Assembly (NCBI RefSeq): GCF_001039355.2
Contig: NW_019776093.1
Span: 90,897 to 114,903 of the forward strand
Source: Lingula anatina
Taxonomy: Eukaryota > Brachiopoda > Lingulata > Lingulida > Lingulidae
Direction of reading: 5' to 3'
DNA length: 24,007 bases
In this document: piece by piece, positions 1 to 10,100 of the stretch
Layout: every line of letters begins with the position of its first letter
How positions within the stretch are numbered: the stretch's first letter is position 1
Program-made: the position numbers and the translations under genes
The notes under the pieces: model-generated
What the model saw: only the letters and a program-made list of their open reading frames with translations
The model's database searches: none
Told to the model about the DNA's origin: nothing

Positions 1-148
1 TGCCAGAATCGTTTTTGAAAAACGACACTAGTTTCTGGTTGCCAGAATCGTTTTTGAAAAACGACACTAGTTTCTGGTTGCCAGAATCGTTTTTGAAAAA
101 CGACACTAGTTTCTGGTTGCCAGGTTCGTTTTTGAAAAACGACACTGG
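1..148. repeat. 39-bp palindromic tandem repeat array
   Basis: Three exact copies of a 39-bp unit lie head to tail (1-39, 40-78, 79-117), followed by a fourth, diverged and shortened copy (118-148). Each unit contains a near-perfect hairpin, CGTTTTT-G-AAAAACG, nested inside an outer CCAGAA...TTCTGG inverted repeat, so a single strand could fold into a two-level stem. The array runs off the left edge, so its true copy number is unknown. Just after it (149-166) there are fragments of the same motif in the opposite sense. I do not recognise the family. Confidence 0.9.
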
Positions 149-155
149 AAACTAG

Positions 156-308
156 AAACTAGACACTAACTTCAGCGCTCTTCGTAGACACAGGACTCGT
201 CTGGTGAGTGATTTGTTGGATATGCACAATGTTCTGAGGATAGGACAACCACCTTTGAGCCCTGATATGTTTTTCTGCCTTAATCCTTGGTCCTACCAGT
301 TAGGTTGA
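156..308 (+). other. Short open stretch of unknown nature (possible exon or relic)
   Basis: Immediately after the tandem repeat, one frame is open from a stop at 153-155 to a TGA at 306-308, about 50 codons. It includes readable segments such as LVSDLLDMHNVLRIGQPP and PDMFFCLNPWSYQLG. The residue mix looks more protein-like than random, and there is an AG (174-175) that could act as a splice acceptor. I do not recognise a family, there is no convincing start codon, and the length is well within chance. It could be the last exon of a gene to the left, a transposon relic, or nothing. Confidence 0.2.
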
Positions 309-774
309 GTAATATTTCGCATCTATTGTAGAATTCATTAATTTTTATTGCATTCATACCGAAGCGAATCAAATTCAGTGAATGTGCACTGTTAAGCAAA
401 GGGCGCACTTATATCACTTATGGAAAATTACTTTGGCGTAACTATAAGGTTACAGATAATGACAAAGTCGGAATATACACTTGCTGTATATCTGTTCAGA
501 ATTATATTCCTTCTGAGTGCCAACGAGATTAAAAATGTGTAAAAAAATCGCCTTGATATTATAAAATAGAAAGACATTGATTCGCTATATTTCGTTTCAT
601 TGTGTCCTTATATATTATTATTAAGAATCTGCTTCTAAGTAATGGATTTTGGGTAACAAAAGTTTCGTGACTCTTCCTAATGACGCAAGCTGTTGACCCA
701 AGTCTCCATATTACGATCTGCACGCGCATTTCATGGCCTCCCTTTTTGACCTCTTTTGTTCTCTTAAACGGAAC
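309..774. other. Intergenic, no recognised feature
   Basis: AT-rich non-coding sequence upstream of the PGRP receptor gene. I see no long open frame, no repeat array and no RNA gene in it. Confidence 0.6.
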
Positions 775-862
775 TATTTAAGTCCTGCCAGAGTCTGTGT
801 GTTTTGCCAGTGACGTGAGTTCACTGCAACTTCAGCTCCGGGAAGAAGAGAATGCTGCTGAT
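775..862 (+). promoter_or_regulatory. Possible core promoter and first exon of the PGRP receptor gene
   Basis: A TATA-like TATTTAAG lies at 775-782, followed by a CRE-like TGACGTGA at 811-818 and a purine-rich leader ending in a strong donor, GTAAGT, at 863. The leader contains ATG CTG CTG AT (852-862). If the donor at 863 is joined to the acceptor TTTTTATACCAG ending at 1523, the frame runs on as M-L-L-M-N-L-K-Q-P into the death-domain exon without a stop. That would give a start upstream of the ATG at 1579. Phase agreement has a one-in-three chance of being accidental, so this is a candidate only. Confidence 0.35.
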
Positions 863-1578
863 GTAAGTAAAGGTTAAAAGCATGTGGATATTTAAAGGTG
901 TGCACATTAACGAGTTACTGGACCTTATTACGCCGATTATTGCGTGTCTTTGATTATGATTTTGGTTTTTTATTTCCTTCTCATTTGGCAAGACGCGGCA
1001 ACAAGACGCGGCAACAGAGGTCGAACTTTAATAACATCATCCTAATTTGTTATTCAGGACCCACAAGTCTGTAGGGTTAGAGAGTTAGCACTTTGTGTAC
1101 CTGCTTATGTAATTCAGAAAAGTCGACCTCACTAACACAGACACTGCCTTTTGTTTGTGGCCAACCAGAACAATGATACTCAGAAAGACCTGTTTTTATG
1201 CTTTTGACCTATATTAAGTTTCCTGATTTATATTAGGATTGCGCTCTGTTCAGTGCGGTGACTCAACTTTGACTTTTATCGTTGTTTAAGTTGATCTTGA
1301 CATACCGTACGTGACATTAATCAGAAGCAGAAAACTGCGCACTTAATCTATTCCCGTTTCAGGAAGAAAATCAACCCCAGTGGTTTGTGAATTACAGTTG
1401 CGAGTTAAGGCAATCCTTCACCATGTTACTTCACAGCGAAAATCTTTATAATTGTGACTTGCACTTAAAGGTCGTCATCCAATGTGTATAACTGAGGCTC
1501 GTAAGGGGACCTTTTTATACCAGGAATCTGAAACAACCTACTACGTTCCAATCCATTTCTGACTATTATCAAAGAAAG

Positions 1579-4500
1579 ATGGATTACAAGACCTTACAGG
1601 AAATTGCACTTCTGTTGGACCCCACAGACGTGTTTGGGAACGATTGGAGGATGGTGGCGCATAGAATGGGATTCACCTTCCTCGAAATCCGCAAACTGGA
1701 ACGCGAAGCTGAACCTACAAAAAGTGTTCTGCTTAGCTATAAACACAAGTCTGGTAAAGCAGACGACGAATTATTAGTGGATTTGTGTAAGATATGCTCG
1801 GAAATAGGTCGCCAAGACGTCGTCGAGGCGATTAACATAGATACAGAGGTACAAGCCCCACTAGAGTCGGATATAAAATCGAGACAGAAGGAATTTCTTA
1901 TAAAATGTAAGTAATGCGTTCGTTAGAAATGTATCAGCGTAGGAGTTTTTTTCTACTGCATGTTTAAACGCTTTTTTAACAACAGTTATATTTATATGAA
2001 TATCTGAGTTTGAATCAAATGATTTACTGTCCGTTTTTCGGCCATGAATACCTACAGGGGTACTAAGAGTGAAATTATCTTACGCCAAGGGAAAGTAAAT
2101 CAAATATTTTAAAATATTTTAAAACAGAAGTCACAAAGAAAAAATAGGAAAACAAAGAAAGGGTTAAACTGAATAAACAAAAACCTGGCCGTTGTGATAT
2201 TAGATTCACATTGAAATTGTCGTGTTTTAGATAGATGCACAAGCGAGCAATTATACGTCCGAACCATAAACGAATGCACGCGATGCATGAGAGACTATTT
2301 CACAAAGCTGTGTGGAATTAAAACGCGCCAACTGCAGGCCTTCCTAGAGAAACCGCAGAACCTGAGCGTTCTTAAGGTATTGAGGAACAACAATGTTTTA
2401 ACTGAGAAGCAATTCTCTATACTATGCCCAAGCTCGGGGAGCATTAACATACAAGATATGGACTTGTCTCTGCTGTACATCCTTGTTAAAAACATAGCAC
2501 TAAAGGACGCGGATTGGTCAACGTTGTCGAATCAAGACGATTCTAGTCCGGAACACGACGTGATCAGAATAAAAGACCTTCTTCACAGATTGTCTGCTGT
2601 GGGCCCAAACAACATTCAGGTGGAAAGGTTTGAGACTATTTTTAATGATCTCAGTGACCCTTTGCGTCGCCTTGGTGGAAACCCCGAATATATTCTTCAA
2701 ACGGAATGTAGTACTGGAGAAAAAGAAGACGCGAAGGCAACTGCTAAGCGACGAAGGGCACGTTTTTACGGTGCCATCACTGCGGTAATAGTCTCAACAA
2801 CAGTCGCTGTTATTTTGGCTGTCTCATTCATCGTTCATTCCAAAGAAACGACACCTTACGACCACACCCCTACCTCTGTGTGTGAGAAGGTTACACCTGA
2901 AAATATCACCTTCAGGTGGAAAGGTAATTTTGTGCTGTGAGCTCATCTAAAGTCTTTTTTATTATCAAGCTACATTTACTTCTTTATTGATAGCTCCATA
3001 CGCAATATTGATAATTGATTTTGAAACCGTTTTGTACAAAAAAATTTTTTTTCAATATATTGAATTTAATGCGTTTGACATGAAATATACACTGTATATC
3101 TTAACCGCTGGTATCCCTGTGACATATAAGATGAATAAACCCACTTCTAAAAAAAATATTTGGAAACTTTATTCTGTAGGTAAGCAAGTCGAATTTCCTT
3201 TCGTTAGTCGAGATGGCTGGGGAGCTAAAGCCCCTCTTGGGGAGTACCCGTACCGATCACAACCCGTCCCTTACGCAGTCATAGCTCATACGGCAGGGGC
3301 CCGCTGTAACGGCACTAGCTATTGCTGTATGGAAGTCAAAGGAACACAGAAATACCACATGAAGGCTCGAGGTATTTTAAACATTTATTATGGGCGTAGA
3401 TGAAAAGTTTTTTTTGCAAATGCTTTTATTTTGCTTGTGATTTAAAATTAATTGATTGTTATGATACATTTTAAGAAATAATTTTGTTAGACATATTACA
3501 CAGCTGTTAAATTAATCAAGTGGAAAGCTACTTGTACCTCTTGAATTTGCTGGACGCGTTATTAAACTATACACAATTTTCACCACTTTGCAAAGATTTT
3601 TTTCTCCAGCGTGATTAGCTTAATTCCTAACCGTTTAAAATGTTTTTTCTTGAAAGCACTTTTGTTTATTTGACTTTGCTTGTTAATCAGGAAGTCGCCC
3701 CCACCTCCAAAAGAAAAAAAACGCTAGATGAAATTTTAAATTACAGAGTAAATAACTCATCCTAGGTCCGGTTAGAACAATGACCTAGACAATAGTTACG
3801 AGGGCTTTTCTGTATTTAGGTCATCAGCTGGAATCGCGTGTAAAATGCCTTCTCTGTCTAGGTCATTGACTGGGATCGTTTGTAACAGTGTAAATGACGT
3901 TTCAATGGCTATTTCAGGCTGGGATGACATAGGATACAACTTCATGGTCGGTGGAGATGGAGTGGTGTATGAAGGGACAGGATGGGACCAAGTAGGAAGA
4001 CATACAAGAGGGTAAATATCTAGCTGAGTGCCCGTCTCCCAGAGGACTTGAATATAAACGATTAGTAACATATTTGATCAGTTTTTGCTTTTAAGCTGTT
4101 AAAATATTTATAAAACTTCACAGAAAGAAGCGTTTCAAGTGCAGCTTGGTGTTCGCATTGGCACAGTTTTCTGATAGTGCATACTAAATATTTTGGAATC
4201 TATAAGAAATCTAATTCACATAAGTCAAATGTTTGAATATTTGGTAAAATATTTTTAACCTCACCAGTCACAGCTATTATGTCTACAATGTTTGCCAGCG
4301 GTCTGAGATACAAACGACTAGTAGTTTTGACGTTGAAATTAAAAAAAACGTAATATAAAATCTCCAGTCAGTTCAGTAGCTATTGTTTTGACTTAATTTC
4401 CGATATTTATATATCTACATTAAGATTCAAATTAATAGTCCTTGAGGTTCTCTGGGGTCTACTAGTCCCAAGTGACACTGAGTCGATAACTGTAAGATGC

Positions 4501-5370
4501 AGACAGATTTAGATTTAGAGTAAAAGTTTTTTTTTCGACATTAGGTGGAACTACGATAGCATAGGCATTGGTTTCACGGGCAACTTTGAAACGAGTTTGC
4601 CGCCAAATTCTTCAATCTTAGCTGCTCGTCGCCTGCTGCAGTATGGGGCGTACTTAGGAAAATTAACCCAGGATTATGTCATATACGCTCACTGCCAGGT
4701 GTCCGGGTTTGTAAGTCCTGGCGCTGCCATGTACGCTGAGATAAGGACCTGGGACCATTGGGTAAGATTTCTTGATTTTTTTTTTCCAAATCAGAATCAA
4801 TTTGCCAATAAGACGACGAGATTTTTCTTCATCATTGGATAGTTTCAAGTACTATATAAAAATAATGCTTTATCTCCCACATGTCTCTATTCAACGTTTC
4901 ATTTTCACAATGGCTATCTTTGTATATATGCACGAAGGAAGATACTTGCATCGGCTTTGTTTTGTCTGGTTGTTTGCTGGCAAAATATTTTTAAAAGTAT
5001 ACAAAAAAATTGACGAAATTGTCAAAATAGTTGGTCGTTCAAGAAGAAAAAAAGTGGATGAAAGTGTCAATTGAATAAGGGAGTTTTGATATTTTAAAAA
5101 GAATTTTTCCTTGAAAGAGGTCAGCTTTCCTTTTCAACAATATCTAGCACTGTAATGCGAGTTGTATTTATTAATAAGTTACAGCATTTCACATATGCAA
5201 AAAAATCTGTTTCTAGTCAAAGAAGATAATTTTGTTGGTTGAATATAATATAATAATTTTAACTAAGAATATCAACCTTAAAAATTGCTGCCTTTAGAGC
5301 TCATATTTCATTTTATACCTTGCTCGCTTCATTTCAGCAAATACGAAATAAAAACGGCGCATGCGCCTAG
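1579..5370 (+). CDS. Type II membrane PGRP receptor with death and DZIP3-type HEPN domains
   Basis: Coding exons 1579-1906, 2231-2923, 3180-3371, 3918-4011, 4545-4761 and 5338-5370 join with continuous phase to give 518 residues. Residues about 5-90 form a death domain closest in pattern to MyD88 ([14 protein letters not shown], then [10 protein letters not shown]). Residues about 171-259 resemble the DZIP3/hRUL138 HEPN domain ([23 protein letters not shown]), but LHRLSAV stands where RNxxxxH is expected, so RNase activity is unlikely. KRRRAR (282-287) precedes a transmembrane helix (288-311), which places the N-terminus in the cytosol. Residues about 349-508 are a PGRP domain ([37 protein letters not shown]). 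Zinc ligands H377 and H485 remain, but the usual Cys is S493 and the Thr/Lys is F491, so it should bind peptidoglycan without cutting it. An in-frame TAA at 1489 precedes the ATG; an upstream exon at 852-862 is possible. Reading through the 4762 donor instead ends at 4842. Confidence 0.85.
1907..2230 (+). other. Intron 1 of the PGRP receptor gene
   Basis: Donor GTAAGT at 1907 and acceptor TTTTAG ending at 2230; phase 1. The interior is AT-rich and I see no further feature in it. Confidence 0.8.
3372..3917 (+). other. Intron 3 of the PGRP receptor gene
   Basis: This intron splits the PGRP domain just before the conserved GWDDIGYNF segment. The donor is GTATTT at 3372 and the acceptor ATTTCAG ends at 3917; phase 1. 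The only internal structure I see is the diverged direct duplication at 3805-3890. Confidence 0.8.
3805..3890 (+). repeat. Diverged 43-bp direct duplication in PGRP intron 3
   Basis: Two adjacent copies of about 43 bp align with roughly a dozen differences. The shared landmarks are TCTG, TAGGTCAT, CTGG followed by ATCG, and TGTAA. They lie just upstream of the exon at 3918. The divergence implies an old local duplication. Confidence 0.55.
4012..4544 (+). other. Intron 4 of the PGRP receptor gene
   Basis: Donor GTAAAT at 4012 and acceptor CGACATTAG ending at 4544; phase 2, splitting the conserved RG-WN segment of the PGRP domain. AT-rich, with no other feature seen. Confidence 0.8.
4762..5337 (+). 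other. Probable last intron of the PGRP receptor gene
   Basis: The donor GTAAGA at 4762 comes directly after the conserved Trp that usually lies near the end of a PGRP domain. The acceptor CTTCATTTCAG ends at 5337 and opens a tiny phase-0 exon encoding [10 protein letters not shown] and a stop. If the donor is not used, the frame runs 26 more codons to TAG at 4840-4842. Those extra residues are Phe-rich and look like translated intron. Confidence 0.6.
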
Positions 5371-5754
5371 ATGATGCCTGCAGTGGCGTGACAGAAGTTC
5401 TGACAACCACTTCAACGAGATGACTCGCATCTTTATAGCAAAAAACACACTGCACAGTATAATATTATGTAAATTTTACGTTTGGGTTGATTCTTTCCGT
5501 TGACATTTGCATATTTTTTGTTTTTGTAAGTGTCAAATTCAAGTGTGGATTGGAACATATATTTCTTACAAGTATGAATGCCTTAATTACTTCTAAAGTT
5601 ATTAAATACATTTCAAGTTCCATGTCAATGTCCTAATAGAATTTATTACTTTCATGCAATAATTGTTTAGAATTAAAGATAAATACTCGTTTAGATAACA
5701 GTAAGAACACACGTTTAGTGAAGATTCGTATTCTCAGCTGTTATGAATTTATCA

Positions 5755-5760
5755 AATAAA
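5755..5760 (+). terminator. Polyadenylation signal of the PGRP receptor gene
   Basis: A canonical AATAAA lies about 385 bp after the proposed TAG at 5368-5370. This is a normal 3' UTR length, and it supports the last exon being at 5338-5370. Confidence 0.6.
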
Positions 5761-5833
5761 TGATTTTGTTTTTTACAATGCTTTATTCAGTCTTTATTTT
5801 TTCTAACGTTGACACATTGCAAACATTCACGCT

Positions 5834-5839
5834 CACACA

Positions 5840-5870
<31 letters not shown>
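5834..5870. repeat. (CA)n microsatellite
   Basis: An almost uninterrupted CA dinucleotide run with one TA interruption. It lies just past the polyadenylation signal of the PGRP receptor gene and is likely length-variable. Confidence 0.95.
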
Positions 5871-7138
5871 TGGCGCGCGCTAGAATTGATGCTAATAAAC
5901 AATGCTTTAAAATTGTCCTTTTATGTACACGTTAATGTTTTTGGCGTGCCCCAAACATGGTCGGCGTAAAAAAAATTTTGTTTCATTTTCAATACCGGTG
6001 CCTGCACATACACGTACCGGGGGTACATGTATAGACTTTGTCATAAATGTTGTCCCATCTCTATTTCCATTTTATTTTATCTATTTTATTATTTTATTTT
6101 AAATGACCACCTCACACCCGTAAACCATTCTGAACATTGGTTTACCATATTTAACATGAGCCAGTCTGTATATATACTATAATACGGCCGCACCTATACG
6201 TATATATGCGTCATCCAACCCACTGCCCAGAATAAGTGATGTCCGCATTGATACCCACGGCTATTTGGTTTGAAAGTCGCAAGTTACAAAACAGTGTCAT
6301 GCCTTGACCAACAACACAGTAAGAACATATTCCGTAATGTCACAAGATATTCTTTACTTTATTTATTTATTTATTTATTTTATTTATTTATTTTATGGTA
6401 CAAGCATGATGGACATAAATTCTCTTCCCTCGCTTGGTGACGAGCATAAAGTTTGCTATTAATCTTTTAATTTACAACGAAAGGTGACAGCTGTTTAATA
6501 TGTAGACCGTTGGTCATAATAGTCGAACACAAGATCTGTAAGATAAGATCATTTCATAATATAATCCATGATTTTCAAAGAGAATGTCTGAGTCTCGTGA
6601 AAGTTAAATATATCAAACCCATGTTTGTGTGAATACAGCGCGCAATCTAGCATTTTTTTATGCTCTGCCTCACCACTGTTTGGAGCATAGGCAACATAAA
6701 TTTCATGTTTATCGCATCAATATATATACAGCTTGAGCATAATACATAACTCTACATATATCCTTGAAGACGAGGCTTCTTTGTCCTTAGGCGTAACACA
6801 CGTGACGACAGTAACACACAGAGTCATATGACACAGTGGACAAACTTCTTCACGGACAATTTAGTCCTTAATCAGTCGCTCTTTATCTTAATTTGGACAC
6901 ACCTGTGCGAACTGAAGAAATTTGTTGGTGTCGATCGGTGGGTATTCCACAAAACTGGCGGCGTCGTTTTCTGGAAAGTCCTGGTAAAACTGGGTCTGTT
7001 TTCGCGTCCAGCTTTCTTATAGCCTCGTCTACAGCAGCTTAGGACAGCTTACAAGTGCACGACGATATGAAGACGACGGTGTCTGCTCATCTTGGGTTTT
7101 GTAACCGTTAGGTGATAACTTCAAAGAAAATCAGGAAC
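5871..7138. other. Intergenic region between the two receptor genes
   Basis: AT-rich sequence with simple repeats: T/A-rich low complexity at about 6060-6105 and a TTTA run at 6355-6396. No gene is recognised. It should contain the promoter of the downstream mucin-like gene, but I see no convincing core element near 7000-7138. Confidence 0.6.
6355..6396. repeat. (TTTA)n microsatellite
   Basis: About ten TTTA/ATTT units, with two interruptions by an extra T. Confidence 0.9.
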
Positions 7139-10100
7139 ATGGTATCTTTACAGAAAATGCCAAGACGTCGGAAACTTGTGTCAATTTCAACGTTTTTCAT
7201 AATCTGGATTTTAAGTCTTCACGTCCAAGGAATATACGCACGTAAGATTTTTTTCCCTTGCCTTTTTGTTTCTTTTTTATAAGAAATGAAGAGAGATCAA
7301 GAATTAGGCAAAGCATTTGCAATACTTATTATCTAAAGGCTACATAAGATTTTCTTATTTTAGTACGTCTTTAGTAAAATATTAAAAAGTGAAGTAAATA
7401 GAGTTTATGAAATTGTACAGAAGTGAAATATAATGGCTTAACACAAGCAACTAATTTCCTTTTTCATATTATCACACTCATTTGATTTATTTCCGGCCGA
7501 CAGTACCAATCACTATCTGACACCGATTTGCAAAGACAAACTGACAGTTAACTTTTGCAAATTTTGCCCCCGTACATTGTACGTGTATGCTCTACAAGTG
7601 TCGACTTTTTCACTAGTATTAAGATAAATATTTTATATTTATAAAAGAATCGGGGGAAATATTTTTCGATTGTTAGCTTTTGCAAATTATCGAACCTTAA
7701 GTGTTTTTATCGTTTTCAGCTAAGCGCAAGCCCAAGCCAAAACCTCCTCGGGACCCTCCAACGACAACTCCTTCTATGACAATTCCTGCACCAACGACTC
7801 CTCTGGCAACTACAACAACAACTCCACGGGTGACTACAACAACGACTCCTCTGGTGACTACTACGACGACTCCTCTGGCGACTACCACAACGACTCCTCT
7901 GGCGACTACAACAACTACTCCTCTGGTGACTACAACGACTCCTCTGGCGACTACTACGACGACTCCTCTGGCGACTACAATAACAACTCCACTGGTGACT
8001 ACAACAACGACTCCTCTGGTGACTACAACTACTCCTCTGGTGTCTACTACAACTTCTCTGGCGACTACAACAATAACTATTCTGGTGACAAGTACCACGA
8101 TTCCTCCAACGACTATTTCAACGACTCCTTTGTCAATAACTACAAGGCCTCTTCTGGTAACAACTACATCGACTCCTGTGTTGACTACTTCAACGACTCC
8201 TCTGGCGGCTACTTCAACGAACCCTCTAGAGACTAGTGCAAGTCACCCGTCAGTTCATACAACAATGCCGCAACCGACAAAAATTCCTTTAGCCAACTTT
8301 ACAACAATGGATCCTTTGATCACTAATTCAGCCGCGACCCTTTGGAAAGATACTTCAACATCGACTCTCTTGAAGACTACTGCGACACGTTTGACGGTCA
8401 CTACATCCCCTCTAACGAATCCAACAGCTACAATTCAGCCCACAGCAGTGACAATGAACAAACTTACTACTCCTATCACGACTATTCTTGCAAATTCTGT
8501 CCAAAATGAAGCAACGACAACTTCAAAAACTATTTCCACGACTTCCAGTGTTAATCTGGCAACAACTCCCAAAATTACTCCTACGCCATTTGCATTCACC
8601 GAGGCAACGCAAACTATGGATACAACAGTGCGGCCAGGGGACACAACAGTAGGGCCAGGGCACACAACGGTTGAGTACACAACAGTAGGACCAGGAGACA
8701 CAACAGTGGGGGACACAACAGTGGGGCCATGGTACACAACAGTGAGGCCAGGCGTCACAACATTGGAGCCAGGGGACACAACAATGGGTTCAGGGGGCAC
8801 GGCAGTGAGACCAGGGGACACAGCAGTGGGGGGCACAACAGTAGGGCCAGGGGAAACAACAGTAGAGCCAGGGAACATAGAAGTTAAACCTAGTGCACCA
8901 ACAGAGCAGAGTGAACAGAATACGCAACGTACATCGACAGAAGACTCTCCTAAAGACGGAATACATGGGGGGACAGACGAATCTACGAATAACGGCGGTT
9001 CCGCTGACTCCTTCTCTCATGACGGATCAACCGGATCTTCATCTGGTGGTAGTCTCTCTCTGGACGGATTGCCAGGTATTGAATATCCGGATGGTACACA
9101 ATCCGACGGTTCGATGGATATTGCTTCCAATGAAGATCCGTCGGGAAAGACAACACAGAAAGGAGATGGAGACAGTTCGTCAACCACAGCGGCGTGGGGC
9201 GTCAACAAAATAGGAACACCCGACCTTGAACCAGCGAATGATACAAGTGACGGGAAAGGTAATGGTTTCTAGTATGAAGTGATTTACATTAGTTTTGAGC
9301 CAATCTTTTTGCCATTGTATGGTATTGATTGGGATACTTACTGAGTGGTACTTAAAAAACACAAATTTCCTTTAATTGGCACGCGAATTAAAATATAATG
9401 GATACTATATTCGTGAAAGCCAATTACATGTGGTCTTTGAAAATCATGTTTTAATTGTTTTTCATGTATTTTATGCAGATGAAGGCGGTGAAAAAGTTGG
9501 CAACGGTGCGATCTCTACCGGCGTTGTGACAGGAGTAGTTGTGGGGCTGCTTTTCGCTGCCCTCCTCATTCTTTCTACAGCTCTATTCATAGTGTGCTTG
9601 AAAAAGCAGAAGTAAGTAAAAAGAGCACGGTCATTACCTATAACCTTCTCATACCATTACCGCAATATATTTATAAACTCCGGTTTGATATTTACACTGG
9701 TCAAAGTATTCCAAATTTTGGTTAAGGACAAATTGTCGGTCCCTTAGCCTTTTTCCTTGCACCGATATGAATTTCCGTTCATCCACCAGTTAAGACCATT
9801 GACAATTATCATAGATTATCATATTTCATTTTATTACATTGCCAAGTTTTATTCTTTTTTAACGTTTATAGTTCTCTTTGATTCCCTTAGAATATGAAGA
9901 TATTTATTTTTAAGTTTAACAGCCAGTAAATACCTTCTATACAAAGTTGCACGGTGATAATTTCATGAAACACATAACACAGGGGGAAGGTCGGCAACAA
10001 TGGAGGCGTCCCTAGGGTGACTCAGTGCGTTTTAATCTTAACTCAATCTCTTCACGACATCCACTATACCCTCAAGGTATTGACAGTCATAAATAAATAA

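Noticed and set aside
1-148. CRISPR-like array
   Set aside because: Units are contiguous with no spacers, and the context is a eukaryotic genome; it is a tandem satellite.
2987-3179. Open frame continuing upstream from the PGRP exon
   Set aside because: AT-rich, Lys/Ile/Phe-biased translation of an intron; the family match begins only after the acceptor at 3179.
5760-5969. 69-codon frame over the CA repeat
   Set aside because: Open because of the microsatellite (Thr-His run); no coding character.
7697-8098. 133-codon Val-rich frame on the minus strand
   Set aside because: It is the reverse of the Thr/Pro repeat and open only because of repeat composition; no start context or family resemblance.
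8435-8878. 147-codon minus-strand frame rich in Pro/Val
   Set aside because: Mirror of the TTVGPGD repeat; same artefact.
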